Assembly: GCA_013398275.1 (NCBI GenBank)
Contig: VZSE01002342.1
Coordinates: 1,089,787 to 1,153,786 of the forward strand
DNA: 64,000 nucleotides
DNA from: Promerops cafer
Lineage: Eukaryota > Chordata > Aves > Passeriformes > Nectariniidae
Reading direction: 5' to 3'
The position numbers and the translations under genes were made by a program. Positions 12,601 through 27,019 of the stretch are shown here, piece after piece. The notes under the pieces are model-generated. The model was not told the DNA's origin. It saw only the letters and a list, made by a program, of their open reading frames with translations, and made no database searches. Each line of letters opens with the position of its first letter. Positions within the stretch are counted from its first letter, which is position 1.

Positions 12601-15554
12601 AATTTTAGAGGAACAGGGAATATAGCTAAAAAGTATGGAGAGGCAACACTCTTTCTTACTTTGTTACCTCCCTAAATATTAAATCTACACTTGCAGGAAA
12701 ACAAGGCAGTCACATGAGGAACACTGGGGAGTTACAGGCTGTGTGGTGAAGCATTTAGTCTGTGTTCCCTTTCCCATCTATCAGTTTTATGAATGGTCAG
12801 AATGAGAAAAAAATAGAAAGAGGATCTCAAGAGAAGAAAAATACAATGGGGTAGGATATCTCCTTGGCAAATAGGACAAACTGTTTCAATTCACACAGCA
12901 TTAAAAACCTCCTCAGTAGTGAAAGCTCTATCATGTGCAGAAGTAGAGCAGTAGAACACAGAGAACACTTGTGATCGACAAAATGAATCATTTTGATGCA
13001 TTTCTCTTAGATCATGATCCCGTTTCCTTTGAGGTCAACACCATGATTCCATTGAAATCTAATTTCACTCTCAAACTATTCATCCATCCCAATTAAGGAG
13101 AGAACAACACTGTGCTAAGTACGCAGCTGCACTTTTAGCAGATCTCCAGTCAAAAGCAAACTTCCTTGATGCAGATGTAAAAAATTTAATGAGCCAACAT
13201 AGGTCTCAAAAATGTAGAGATTTTAGTTACGACAAAATAGTAGAAGTGGGCTGTTTTGACCTCTAGCAGGCCATTTTTTGAACTGAGTACTTGCAATCAA
13301 AAAGGGTAAATCAAGGTTATTCTGTATAATCGTTAGACTAAAGGTTTCTTATCAACAATGTGGTTTTTCTCTGAAAAGCACGAAATAGACGAAGCAGAGA
13401 ATCATGAGAGCCATCAGAGAGATCCAGTAATGACAGAAATTCCAACACTGTGCAGATTTATTTTTATTGGAAATCTGAGATTCTAACATCAACTGTTTTT
13501 ACTGTGTTATCTCCTCTAGCATCAGCTGGAGTCTGACATGCATTCATCAGCAGAAAATCTAGAATTCCTACATTGTCAGAGTCTAACAATATTAGTCCCA
13601 GTAGATCTTTTACAAACAGTTGTCTTCCATATTGTTCCAATATACAATAGAAACAATATTACTTTCATGTTTAAACAAGCACTTTTTATTGAGGATTCTT
13701 GAAGATTTATTATTTTAAACTATATGAAACATAACAAATATGCTAAAGAATTTCTCAGTAGAACTGCTGAAATAAACTATCACAGCATCAAATTTATTGC
13801 AGTGTGCTATGTACCAACCATTCACAAAAGTAATGTCCTGGCTGATTTTTTTAAAATAAAAATATCTCTAATATTTTCTAGATCTCAACACTTTGCTCTC
13901 CCTACAAACCCCTGTCAACAGCTCAAAGAGAGGCCATGTGCTCAGAAGCAGATAATGCATGTCAGATTTTGTCTTCAAAATAGAGTCTATGTAATTCAAA
14001 ATAACTGTTGTTTGAACTACTGAAAATATGTGCTTAAGGAATAGTTACAAATGTTAGCCTAGAAAGTTTGCTTTGGCTAACACAGTTTACCTTAATACGA
14101 CGGCTGGAAGGCAGAGGGTATAATCCAAAGCCACCTACAATTCTGAGAGTGCTTGTTAAACATTTCTTTTTTATGAAATATATAGTTTGGTTGTTCCTTA
14201 CCTCTGTTTTCCCACTCCCTGCTGATTTACTGCATGGCTTTCATACAGGCAGCTGTCTGTTGTTGTGAAAACAATGCTGAGCTTGCAGCTTTATTTTAAT
14301 TCTAAAGCTGAACTGGTTTTAAGATGGAACTTAGCCAGCCTCTGAGAAGAACTATGTGACATGACTCACTGTGGGAGAGAGAAGGGAACTATGGGCTGTC
14401 AGTCCCATCCTCTACAGAAAAACTGAAGAATGGCTGGAATGAGTTCTTTTACCTGAGGTGTGGGGTTGTTTTTTCTCTTAATAGAGAAAGAAAGTTGCCT
14501 ATGATACTCAAAAATATTTCAGTCTTACAAAGAGACAATAGTTTTGAAACTGAATTTAGACAAGAGCTTGCTACTATCTAAGTTTTGCAGTTTTTTGCTT
14601 TCCAAACCTTGCAGAAAGTCATTGACTACAAAGCTGTGAAGTATGGCCATATTCTTCTTGAAGGACCAGGGACTGTACCCTGCTGCGAGAGATCATGGGG
14701 AGAATCAAATTGGTTGTTTGTTCCAGACACCTGATTTTTACAGAGGTATCTGGTTTTCACTGATTTAAGGTTAACTCTAACTTCATTAGGAGTTTGGTCA
14801 TCAAGACATGCTTCTTGCTAGGGTTTCAGGAGATGGTTAGAACAATAAAATGGGAGAAAAGACAGTACAGGAAGAAACATTTTGAGCTTTCTGTGAACTT
14901 CAGCAGAAATTAGCTTTACTAGGCTCTCAGAAAAAGCTTCTCCTTTGTTTGGTACATCTCCAAAGGCTAGTAGGATAAAGTTCAATATACCACTAACTCT
15001 TAATTTCCTGAGAGAAATCCAAATGTGATAGAAAATGGTATGTAAATAATACTGTGGTCACAAACAGGATGCCATAAAAAATGTGGTGGTGGGAAAAAAT
15101 GAGGGTAGGTGACAGTTTTGAACAAGAGAAACCTCACTCTCTTGGTGCATGGAATTTCCAGCTCAGAAAATTATACAAGTTTTACACTTACATAGTAACA
15201 AACTCCTCTTTGCATTTGATTCAGCACATTACCTCAAGAAGCATATAATGATAATGATAATAACAACAACAATCCTTGGCAATGCCAGAAGTTATATCTT
15301 CTTGAAACTTCATATAAATGCAAAACTGTCATCCAATTCAGATTATTTATATGCTTCACCTCTAATGCCTACTCTTTTGTTTATAAAATTTCTTAGACAC
15401 AGCTATAAAAGAATAAATATGTAGCTTCCCATTCCTTTTACCCATCTGGTAATAAGGAACAGCTCTTTAGCAAGACATCCCAAAACACTTCTTCATAAAC
15501 CAATACAAGCTATAGAATGCAATGGAAAATCAAAACATTAAACGAAAGGTGTAC

Positions 15555-15730
15555 CTGCAGAAGTAATCTCTCAAAGGCAAGGAAATTGTCCCATTTGGAA
15601 GTCTGGGGGTGTTTCAAAGTCTGGACTGTGGCCAGGACAAGCTGTAGAAGACCACAGTGGTTCTCCAAAGCTTTGAGATTGTTTCTGAAAAGCTGAATGT
15701 AAGAGCTGAGCTGTTCTGGGGTGACTCTAC
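15555..15730 (-). CDS. SCFD2: SCFD2 fourth visible exon
   Basis: This internal exon of 176 bases enters in phase 1 and leaves in phase 0. It completes a Gly codon from exon 3 and encodes 58 residues: RVTPEQLSSYIQLFRNN, then LKALENHCGLLQLVLATVQ, then TLKHPQTSKWDNFLAFERLL and LQ. All of this is typical of the SCFD2 Sec1 domain. The acceptor is TTTCTACAG (AG at 15732-15731), preceded by a clear pyrimidine tract. The donor is CTGCAG|GTACAC (GT at 15554-15553). The next exon should start with a segment like SIGES on a codon boundary. I find nothing convincing for it between positions 1 and 15554, so it probably lies beyond the left edge. Confidence 0.96.
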
Positions 15731-18539
15731 CTGTAGAAAGGAAAACAGGACACAGCATTCAGTGGAGACAAATGCAAAACTAAATTTTTTAAATTATAGT
15801 GAATAGGTTATAGAGAACTTTAGAGACCTCTCCACTATGGGCCTGATCTTAGCTTTGCTGCAATCACTGGGAGCTTCAGCTGCAGCAACAGTTCAGGACA
15901 AAGACTTATATCACCCATTAATTGTGCCTTGAGGTATGTAATATGGCAGATTTTTAACAATGCACAACAGATGGTGACACAAAGGGTAATACTTTTGTTT
16001 TCAGACAAAGAGGGACATTCATTTCAGCTAGGGAAATAATATTTGATGACTACTTCTAAACAATCTTTCTGTTTTTACCAGAAGTCCAATGGGAATTTGT
16101 AAACCTTTTACCTTGCAGCAAACTCAAACCTTCTCACCACTTCCTGAGGATGCATTTTTTCATTAGTCTTGACTCAAGAAACTGATATAATGTTAGTGAC
16201 GCAAGGAACTGATTTCTGGAGCTGTTCTTGGAAGGGACACTTCCAAGGTGGGACTCCTCAGTTTCTGACATGCAGTAACCACAGCATGATTTCACCACCT
16301 GTTTGAAAATAAACACCCCAGTGCCCACACATGGTCCTGTAGATCTCTCCTTATTAGAAGAGCATGAGAGGCACCATTTGGGCCAGATGAACACTACAGG
16401 ATTATTTGTTGCTCCATCCAACATTAAAATGCCAGCTGAACTGCTCAAGCAATTTATATTTTGGAAGGGCTCTCTTTCAGGAAGGAAGGCAGCTCATCTA
16501 TCCCAAGAAAATCCTCACAGGCAATTACACATGCCATCAACAGACAGGCAAAAATGGTGTCAAAACACCATCCTAGTTGCAAGTGTGGATTGCGACCCAG
16601 TCCAGGGCTGGTTCCTGGAAGCCTCTGCCAGTAACAAGTCATCTTCCTCAAGCAAACCAGACCTAAAAAGCAAGGATATATGAGACAGAGAGAGGAGGCT
16701 CCTTTAACTTAAATAGGACAATCTTTGGTGCCAAGAAGACATGAGGGTGTCCTGATGCTAAGTGGATCATAGCTTACAACATTGATCATTTCAGTCAGAA
16801 TTTTTCCATAAAGAAAAAATCTTGTAAAACTGCCACTGTGTTTCTTCTCTGTGTTTGGTTATATCATCACTTAACAAGGCTCCCCATCTGCCTTCATCCT
16901 TTCAGTATCACATAAATGGCAAATAAATGATTCCAACAGCGAATAAATGTTGAAAGCTCATCCTCTTAGTTTCAGCAATATCAAGGGCGGTCTGTGGAAG
17001 AGCATTTAGATCTGGGAAAGCTGCTAAATAAAGCAAAAACACACGAGCTCTTTATGTGAATTTTAATGGAAAGCATCAAACCGAAAAGTCAGCAAATTAA
17101 CACACAAATCAAGCTGACACCACTCAGTAGGCCAGAGGGCTGACAAAAGGCTTCCACAGTTAGCCCACATAGGCTAAAACAGCAACCATGGCCATGTGTG
17201 TTTTTAGACTAAACACTGGAGCTTTCAGTCTTGTTTTATTTCTTTTAAAGCTGTGTCAGGCAGATTTACACGGTGATTTGAAAGTGTCAGTCCATGATGC
17301 CTTGCAGCATACCTTTGATAATGACTGCATTATTACCCAGAGTAGTACTGATATATTGTAGCATATTCAAAATCTGATAACTTGCTTCAATTGAGAAAAC
17401 ATGCAGTTGCCAGCCCTTCCCTCATACGAATCAGAAAAATAGGAGGGCTTTCAAGACTTCTGATTTCAATTAAAAAAAAAAAATTCAAGAGTTTTGTTCC
17501 ACATTGTTCCTCATGAAAGTGAATCCAGATGCAGCACTGGATCAGTTTGACATCCATTCAGCACCATTTTAGATAAACAATCAAATTCTTTCCCACCCTC
17601 AGAATATCACGAAAACAAAGTCCAACACATATGTAAGTATAAGGAAAATCCTGACCTTAGCAAGTCATTAACAAAACTTATACTGGCATTAAGGAGTGCA
17701 GCATCTCATCTGTGATATTTACAATACCCATAGAACCACTCAGATCCTGGGTTTGAGAGTTCCAGCCAACTTCTACACAGCAGTCTCCCTGGACAGCTGG
17801 CTGATAAATATAGTTCCAGTATTCTACTATTCCAGTAGCTGAGGAAAGGAATTTGGGAAAGTAATTGGTGGTAATCAGCAATTAAATGACTTTTCCTGAG
17901 GGCTAAATCCTCATCATCTTCCCTGCTGCTTGCTCACAGAGGGAGATTTCAGCACAACAGACTAACATTAATCTAATTTCAACCCTACCAGTCCTTTGGA
18001 TTTTTGAAGTCCCTCTGTTGTTTCCAATCGTTTCACTGCAATGTGGCAGGTAGGTCCTAAGAAATGAAGAGGAGATCCTATTTTAACCACGTAGTGTCTC
18101 AACTGTCATTTTGTTCTCTTAAAGCACATTTCGAGGTTCACAGGCAGAACATGGTAACTACTGGCAAAGAGACTTTAGTGCAAGCATCTTGTCCTGCTCT
18201 CTTCTTCCTGCTCCAAACTCTAGATCCATGCATGGTCAGAAGTGTGTGCAGGTATCAAAGCCTGACTTGTGAGAAATACATTATGCTGACAAAGAACTTG
18301 ATAATTTTTAAATTCCTGGATGTGGAAAGGAAAAGCTTGACCTCAACCACTGTTAAGGGATTTAAAAATACTGATAACCCTTTTGCACAAGTGCCAGGAA
18401 TTCCATATTGTCTAAGAAATAATCTTTGCCATTAACAGTTATCAAGCACAATGTGTGAAACAGGTACTTTTGTCCCAAACTCTGTCAACTACATTAAATC
18501 CCAATACATGACTTGAAAAAACAACATCTACTGAAATCA

Positions 18540-18616
18540 GTATTAAAACAAAACAAAACCCAACCACACACGCACACAAAAACAACTACAAACCTCAACA
18601 ACAACAACAACACAAA
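18540..18616. repeat. A/C-rich low-complexity tract with (CAA)n
   Basis: This stretch is almost purely A and C on the plus strand. It contains AAAAC units on the left, ACAC and GCACAC in the middle, and a (CAA)5-like run at about 18596-18612 on the right. It is low-complexity intron sequence. Confidence 0.85.
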
Positions 18617-19149
18617 TTAACCCACTTTGAAGCCTCATGCCTCTTCACAAGCATTACAGAGAGGATAAAATCAGTAGGTAGTCACTGGGAAGTATCACAG
18701 CGAAACCCAAAATTTAACAAAATATAGGCAGATGGGGAGCAGGGAAGAAAAACAGACCGATGATGCGTAGGAAGTAATTCAGCTAAAAAACAATGAATGG
18801 CTAGTTTGGCACAATTAACATATTTGTGCACTAAAGAAATAATCTTGGGAAACAGAATGAAATAATAGTGTAGCGAATGAAACTGGATATTACAGAAACA
18901 ATGGAAACATGACAGACTAGTGACCAATCTTACTACTGAGGGACCTGTCCCATCCAAAAAACACTGAACGTCAGGGTGATGAAGCAACTCTGTCTTTTAG
19001 TACTCTGATAAATGGAAGATAAAAAGTAGGACATAACAGAGACTAGACTAGCCTAGGAAAAGACACACTAATACACTAACATTTGTGTCAAAGAAATGGT
19101 GAAATTAGCTACCTTATTTAGCTGACATCAAAAGTGTGTAAAGCCTCAG

Positions 19150-19800
19150 GACAAATATCCAAGAAAAAAATCTTACAACACACCTAAAAATGGGATAAAG
19201 TGCAAAGTAGATTTATCAAAGAACATCATGTCAAATTGAGATGTAACCAATTAACAAATTAATTACAATGCTTATGGATTTAACACAGCATTAATTGTGT
19301 CATAACCATATTTGAGTGGGAAAAGACTAGGATTACAAGAATTCTAAGATACCTAAGAAACACCCAAAAACAGATGGCAGGTAACATGCAATAGAGAAAT
19401 ACTAGTATATAAAAAGAAAAGGTAAAATAAGAGTGTTCTTCTGTGTGCTTGTAGATATTTAGACTACAAATTTTTGTAATAAATGGTGCCAAAACAGGTG
19501 TTGTCAGAAGCTTGTGGAACATCATTAATACAGAGAAAGAGCAGCTGGCAGAGCTGGACTGCTTTGAGCATTGGACAAATGTAAGTGGGATGAAATTTAA
19601 CGGTATAAAAGTGATGCATTTTGAGGCTGGGTAAGAGCTGTAAATGTGGAGTTAAAACCTGGAAATGACAGAAGAAGGAAATAATGTCTAGGCTTCTTAA
19701 TTGTAAAAGAGCAGGTACAATTCCTTTCAAGTGATACAGTTGTAATGAAAACAGGGCCATAGGAATGCCTCAATACAAAGCCTCTCTCTCCAGGAGCACT
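19150..19800 (+). repeat. Degenerate CR1-like LINE body (ORF2-derived)
   Basis: This very diverged sequence resembles the coding body of CR1-type LINEs on the plus strand. The clearest parts are 'agatttatcaaagaacatca' (19208-19227) and 'gtgtcataaccatatttgag' (19297-19316). The best is 'ctggactgctttgagcattg' followed by 'gacaaatgtaagtgggatga' (about 19553-19592) and a 'gtgatgcattttgaggctgg' block. No long open frame survives. Ends and subfamily cannot be fixed by eye. Confidence 0.5.
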
Positions 19801-22274
19801 CTGTGCAGCTCAAATCACTCCCATTCCTGGAAGTTTAAACTGTGATGCATGCACAGAGAGGTTACTATAACAATCTGGACGACAGAGAACTAAAGTTAGG
19901 AAAGCAAGACAGAAATGTCTGGCTTATATGGGCTCCCTGCATCAATTGGAAAAAAAATGAGTTCTCTTTGAATGCATAAAAAATATTTACATGAAAGTTC
20001 AATAATGTTACTACAACCAATGGGGATAAATAATCCATTAATATATTTACACAAGACATTAAGAAACACCACTGTATCAATCAGTCTTCCAGTAGCAGAG
20101 GCAAGAGTGGAGGGAAACAAATGTAACTTGTTCTAAGGTGAGGTTTGATGAATGTCTAATGAGCAGCTGTATAAATGTTCATAAGACTTAATTCAATATA
20201 AATGGCCCCCTTCAATCCTTTATTCCTATGATAATTAATTTGTAAACATATTGATTGAATTCCACCTCCAACTTTCAAGAATTTAGAGCAGATCCCAAAA
20301 GAACTGCAGAACAATTTTGCCTACTTTTCAATTACAGAAGGTGTTGCTTGGCTTTTTTTTTTTTAATAATTAATTGAATAAATAATTTGTTGCTAAATAT
20401 GAAAATAGAAGCACTGAATATCAACATTTTCAATGTTTTACCATATCAAATATACACAATTCATAATACATATACAAATGATGACATGCACAATTAGTCT
20501 GAAGGGAAGAAGTATTTCTGTTACTGACAAAGCAGATCACTCAAGATAGACATACTGCAGCAGAAATTACCAGCAACTAATATTAAAGGTCTGTCAAAAA
20601 TCTGGGTTTGACTAGTAGTGGACTGAGTGGAACAGAAAGACTTTCACCTTAACAGTTAAACAGAAAGTCAACTGGACAAACCACAGTTGTAGACATTAAG
20701 ACACAATATACTACTATGACTTTTTTCCATTTGAAATTAATGCTGCAGTCTATGAAGTGAAATGCAGGCATTGCTTCAAGAATATAATTATTTTTCAAGA
20801 TAGATTGACTAGCAGAAGTAATTTTTTTAAATTCAGAATCCAAAAGTGCTTAAGCATCCAATAAAAATTTATGGGGGAACAAGGTGTCTAAAGAGCAAAG
20901 GTCAGAATTATCAATGCACTGTTCCAAACATCTAGGCCTTACTTCTTTCATATAACACTTAGTTAATTATCTCCATAGGAACAAGGAAACAAGTAAAGAG
21001 GAAAGTACATTTTGCGACCAACTAAATCAGTGGATGCTCTTCCAAGACTGCAGGAACCGCCAAATACACACAGCTTTTAACTTTGTTCGGTTTTATGCAA
21101 GAACACAGAGCTTCACTGGCTGGAATCCTTTTGCTGAGGTCCATTTTCCACTTGAAAGAACCAAGAATAAGAAACAATCTTGGCACGCTTATGTTCACAG
21201 ATGAGATTTTTCAAGTCAGTAGAGGGCTGAAGAAATCCAGATAAATTGTTTTCCTTGTCCACAGTCTAAGCAACACAGACCTATCTCTCCCAGTAGCAAT
21301 GCCGGATACTTGCGAGGAATGTAGAAAGCTCTTGTACTCCACAAAGCCAACTGGGCAGCTGTGCTGCTAAGGGAGCTGGATATTTGACAAACTGAGTGAG
21401 AGCAATTTAGCAGGGCAGATGATGCCCCTTGTTAGCCTAATTTCCAGATGTGGTTATTAACTCAAAATTCTTTTGTACTTCTTGGGAAGCTCCAATAACA
21501 ATCTTTAACAAAAAGTGCCAGGAAAATAATTTAATCTCAACTTTTGTTTAGCTTACTTCAAAAGTCATCCAGCCCTTAAACTGTAAAGAAAAGAAGAACA
21601 TCAGCTAATCCTAGTTCTTTGGAGAGAAGGAAAGTAGGCCAGTATGGGATGCTGTTTGGCTGGCTTCTCCAGAATAAGGCTCTGGACCTGAAGAGCTGTA
21701 AACCTTACAGCAGACTGAAAGCAGATGTCTCAGGCTTATTTCTAACAGTGCATGCTCATCTCCCACAAATGTGAGTCCATCTGTTCGGGGGTTTATGGTC
21801 ACTTGTAGGCCTCTCCCTTTTTTGTGGCAGAAACACCAGTACCCAGATAAACCCGTGGTCACAGATATGAGTACAAACAGCAAGGATCCACTAGAGCAAT
21901 GCCAGAATAAGTCCCTTTTGGGAGTCTGAGCAGTCCCTGAAGTACACCCCAAAGTACGCTGCCACAGGGGCAGGGGCAGGCTCCTGCTGCCTGCCCCCAC
22001 AGCAGTGTGCCATTAAGGAAGAGCAAAGACTGGCCCTTACTGACTCCCATTCCTCATGCCACCTTAATGGCATCTGCAGAACACAGGCACTGGAGGTCAG
22101 CCACTCTTCCCTGTCTGTCATAGGCTTTCTAGTATATCTCATGATCGTAAGGGAGGCAGAGCCTGCCACATCTCACATCTGAAGGTGTGTATTGCAGTGG
22201 CTTTCATGGAGCCACAGACAATGGTGACAACTACACTAATATTTAGCAAATTCTAGAATAGAGGCATATACCCA

Positions 22275-22390
22275 GAACAAATAAAGCTGGACCCTATTTA
22301 CTACTCAACTACCACTTGCCATGTGAGCTTGAGCAGCTAACTCGACTTGGCTTCAGTCCCATCAGCTGTAGCATTGAGTTAGTTATCCTG
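22275..22390 (+). repeat. MIR SINE relic
   Basis: The stretch 'ctaccacttgccatgtgagc', followed by 'ttgagcagctaactcgactt' and 'ggcttcagtcccatcagctg', matches the order of the MIR core and LINE-related tail: 'cacttactagctgtgtgacc', 'ttgggcaagttacttaacct', 'cctcagtttcctcatctgta'. It is on the plus strand, diverged, and without clear ends. Old MIR copies are present in all amniotes. Confidence 0.6.
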
Positions 22391-25300
22391 AAAGCAGTTT
22401 ATTCTCTATCACTAGATGTGTATGGTATCATTAAATCCTTGTTTTAACAGTGTTCCTATAGAGACCAATTATATTCACATAAGTACCATATGCTAGTTTA
22501 GCTTTCTCTCCTAATAAGCTGTAATCTTTTATTACAAAATGGAAACCATGCTTAAATATCAGTTCCGTTGAATATTCTTTTGAAATTCTTTTACATGCCT
22601 TAAAACAAATAAAACCTAATCAGTTAGGTGGGACAAATATAACTAAAGCACTCTAATACAATCATCAAGATTTTCGGTTCTAAGCATCTAAATCCAGATG
22701 TCTAAATATGACCCTAGTTATGATTTATGACTCCTAGACCATCTATGGTTTCATGTTTTCAAATACATTCTGAAGGCTTTGAAAAATGTATAGTTTAGGT
22801 GTTTCAACATGAATTGATAACTTTTTTCTTTTCTGTCCTTCAGAACTTTGTTTTTTAATGTTCTGGCCCTTCAAATGATTGTTTCCTTCTTTGTGTACTC
22901 TACCATTCAGTTTTCCCTCTTCTGATTGTTAAGTCAGTATGCACAAAAAAGTAACAATAATCTCTAGCCAGTGTCTACAATACTCTCTGATTGCCCTCCC
23001 AAATATTAAAGCAAATTTAAAAAAAAAAGCCCAAAACTGTTTTAATAAACAGGTGAAACCTTGTCTTCCAGAATTAAGCTTCCCAGGGGTTATCATCAAT
23101 AGTAAACTTGTAATTTAATACTGGCATATCAGATTTTACCAAATACACCTAAAAATCCTGAGTAAAAATGCATAGGGGTTGGATTTTATTACTTAGTTTT
23201 TAGCACTTCCACCAAGTTAATAAATACAGAGTACTAGGCCAACTCCCAAACAGAGAGTGTCTAGCCCTTAAAACCCAGTAATCTTTGGAAACAGTAATTC
23301 ACTGTGACTGCAAAATTACTTGAAATCTACAAATTTGGTTGAATTATCTCCAGAACACTTTCAACTTCTCACAGAAATGAATCAACTTGTTTGTCTTAAA
23401 AATAACATTCCCAAAGGAATGTCAGGTGGCTTCTGCATGTCCTCATTTAGCCCTACACATATGTTCTCAGACACTGAAGCACTTCATTGTGTTCTTGGCA
23501 GACCGCCCCAGAGAGAAGAAGGTCATTGTTCTTCTTTGGTACACTATTCAGAGGACTTATTATTTCTCTCACAATTTCTGGAAGACTTCTGCAGCTGAGA
23601 ATATCCCAACAATCATTTTGGGTGGTAAGCAATTAAATAGGGATGGAAAACATGATGATGTATGAGTATGTACATATGTAATTCACCATGTCTCTTGTGT
23701 AACGAGTCATCCTTTGCGAGACTGAACGAAGAGGCTTACACAATTATACTTGGGGAAAAAAGCATTGGGCAACCCACACAGTTGTACTGAATTGCCATCT
23801 TCCACCTCAAGTTTTACAGCTACAGATGTTGCAAGCACACCAGCATGTATTTTATCTTTGGTTTAAATCCTTTGGCACAGGCTCTTCTCGGTGGCACTTT
23901 GCTTATTTACTTCTACATAATTTTCAGCCACTTTTAAGTTTGTTCCCCCTCCTTTTTTAACAAAAGCAAAATCTAAAGTGCTTTCTGCGATTGTCAGACA
24001 CACAAAGCACATTACTTAGTGCTGATAACCACACCAGTGTTCCACCAAAGTGCAGGGGCCATGTGTTCCCACTGCATGCCAGAATCAGCATCTCCCAACC
24101 CACACTCATCAACTCTTCCCCGATGTAAAACACAGTCCTTGTGGCTGAAGCACCCTACAAAATGAAGACATCACAGCACATGTTACAGTAAATTCTATCT
24201 TATTTTCAACCAGGCTACTTCCCCACAGATATAAAGAACAGCAATTGCCGTGAATTTCATTTTCTGAACTTGAAGTATTTAACTTTTCATGAAGATACAA
24301 AGAGGCTTAGAGGACCTGCTCCTGTATTTTTAACCACATCTTGATTATCACAAATGGGCAGTCTACTATAGAGTGGCTTTTTTAAAAAAAACAACCCCTT
24401 CAAATTCAAAAATCAAAATATTTATTTTCAAGACTGAGATGATACAATAGAACTCAATATCAGCAAAAAATAAAGAAAGCTTAGTGAATAAAAAAAGCCT
24501 GGTGTTTACCTGAAAAAACCCCACCAAATAAATTTTAGCAGAGAACAGAAGATGGTAATACAATTATTTCTTTTCAGGAAGTTGCATCAGCATTCATAAC
24601 TGATACTTTACAAATTTATGTCTGTGTGTATAGATATTTCTCTTCTTTTTAATCAGCTTATTTCTACAGAGAGGGACTTTTGATCTAGCTTTATCAGAAC
24701 TGACTCACAGGTACTCAAAAACCAAAGAAGCATTTCAAACTTTTCTGGAAAATTTGATTTGTTTGGTATAAAAGTAGTTTGTTTAGAGACACTAGAAACT
24801 GAGTTGCTGCCACTACAGATTCCAGAAAATGAACTGGTAAAGTTAGTTGTGAAATCCCTCAAAACAATACCAGTTGCCAGTATATGTGCAAGTAAATGCT
24901 ATTTAAATTTTTAAGCCTTTAACTCAAAATAATTTTATCGTGATTTAAACAGTACTAAAAATTAATAACAATGTGGATTTTCATTAAACCTTTTTTTCAA
25001 AACTTCACAAATGTTTATCTGCACATCAGTGTTTACTCCTAACTATTGTGAATATCATTGAAATTGTCAAGAGAAAGACCACATTAACATAGGCTTTTCC
25101 TTATACTTTTATTAAAACAAAAAGACTTCATGTTGAAGTTTACATAAGCTTTGCAGTATGACATTAAGAAATAATACAAATAATGAAATTACATATTTAC
25201 AGAACTTCTGCAAGAGCAACACTTGTGTTTACTTCTAAATTTTTAAGGATTATCTTCAGTTGTACTCACAACCAGACACAGAGGGAGACTTGGCCCCATG

Positions 25301-26158
25301 TTTATGTTTCAGTGTTTTGGTTTATTTTCTACTAAAATAGTTGATATAAAAATAATGAAAAAATTAAAACTTTATTAAAAAAAAATCCAGGCACATAGAA
25401 AGACTAATGTCATACCAGTCCCTTACAGTAAGGTTTGCCAAATAGTCCTGCACCCATGCACCAACTACAATTTAATCAAAGAAAATATACTACCAACATA
25501 TTTTTCTGTTTCGCATCACTGCACAGGGTTCTGTGTTTCACTTCCATCTGCTAACTGTTTCCTAGCAGTGAAGTGCAAAGTAGATGAGGTATGAGACACA
25601 AATATGATAGGCTTTACAATTTTATTACGGCTTAAACCATTACTCATCTTACACCACAAGAAACTACTTAGCATGCAGTACATTATTCACAGAACTATGA
25701 GAGACAATTAAGACAAAAATACCTTTACTGATACTTTGAAAACTAACTTAACCTAAGAACTGTTATTTTTGCAAGAATATGAAGTCACAGAATTAGAAAT
25801 AAACTAAAAAACAAAAAATCAACAAGACCTTAGAGCAAAACGTGGTATTTGGTACTTCAGAACGAGCTGAAATTTTTCTTTAAACTTAAATCAAGAATGA
25901 GTACTCCCAATATTACACTTCTTTTTTAAAGGTAAATTCACACAACCCCTAATCAAGTAGTCATAAAACAATCAAACAAAAAACCCCAATTCAAACCAAC
26001 CCGCAACACTCAAATTTGAAGAACACTTGATCTGCTAAACAAGAACAGCTTAAAAGCCATTTACAGTCACCTGCAAGGAATACCTTCCTAAAATATTGAG
26101 GGAGAAATTTTCCCTACAAATAAACCTCTTGCAATACAGAAGCTACAGAATGCTCCTC

Positions 26159-26162
<4 letters not shown>

Positions 26163-26190
<28 letters not shown>
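26163..26190. repeat. T28 homopolymer
   Basis: There are 28 consecutive T on the plus strand (poly(A) in the SCFD2 sense) within intron 3. No recognisable retroposon body adjoins it and no flanking duplication is evident. Confidence 0.95.
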
Positions 26191-27019
26191 CAATACTATT
26201 CTGAGTAGTTGCAGTTTTGGATTAAAACAATCTCTGCTTACCTATTCTGCATAAAATTTAGTTTTGTTATGAGTGCACTTCATATTATCAATCTCAGTCT
26301 CCTTCTATAAACATAGCATGCTTCCTTGAAGAATAGGGAAGGACTTAACTCCCAGGACCCCTTCCAAACTCATTCTCAAAAGCTGTGGCTGCTGCAGCAG
26401 AAGCCACTGGGATTGCACATTCCAAACCATTCTTTTCATCTCTACAATTCAGATGAGGATTTGGTACTCCAAGGTACTTTTTTTCAGACAGGTTGTATAA
26501 ATGACACAGATGTTCAAGCATCCATTTTTAACTCTGTTCTCACCTCAGGTGGATTTAGTGTGTATGTTTCCCAGAAAAAAATATCCAGTACTTTGAGGGT
26601 CAAACTGATACTCTGCCATTAAAGATAACACAAACCAGTGAACAAATAACAGGTAGACGTGAAGTGGTGTTTTCCCCAATTCGTAAAGGAACATAACCTA
26701 CTGAAAGACAATTCAGTAGGCAAAGGAGGGAGGGGAGCAAGGAAAGGTAAGAGACAAACAAAAGAAATTGGTAAGTTGTTAAAAAAAGAAAAAAACAAAA
26801 CCAGAAACAATAATTGACTGAATCAGCTGAGCAGCTACAAGACTGACAGTGCTGGGTAAGAACAAGCTACCTACAGCTGCCTTTTTCATTTTAGACTTTA
26901 CTTCTTCTTCATGAAATAGAAGAAGTACTGCTCTGCTGGTTGAGAGTTCCTTCACTATTAAACTCATAGAATAGTCCCAGAGTGGATCTGTGACCTAGGT
27001 CCTTCGAAGTTCAGGATTA

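Larger units (their letters stand above)
1..15554 (-). other. SCFD2: SCFD2 intron 4, partial (continues past the left edge)
   Basis: This AT-rich sequence runs downstream, in gene direction, of the donor GTACAC at 15554. I looked on the minus strand for the next SCFD2 exon and found none, so the whole stretch is most simply the beginning of a long intron. It contains a TG/TA/CA palindromic repeat near 9.66 kb, a 14-nt T run at 11241-11254 and a candidate regulatory block near 2.3 kb. The open frames here (for example 3696-4064 and 919-1185) resemble no protein I recognise. I see no clear young repeat. Confidence 0.75.

Noticed and set aside
1..15554. Next SCFD2 exon (C-terminal half of the Sec1 domain)
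   Set aside because: No minus-strand segment with the expected residues and splice sites was recognised. It is probably beyond the left edge.
16134..16683. Opposed open frames of 104 and 126 codons next to exon 4
   Set aside because: Neither continues the SCFD2 protein nor shows a domain. The real exon ends at a clear acceptor at 15731-15732, so these are intron 3 sequence.
21611..22169. Overlapping minus-strand open frames of 129 and 92 codons in a GC-richer stretch
   Set aside because: They have no recognisable protein. A stop-poor composition explains the open frames.
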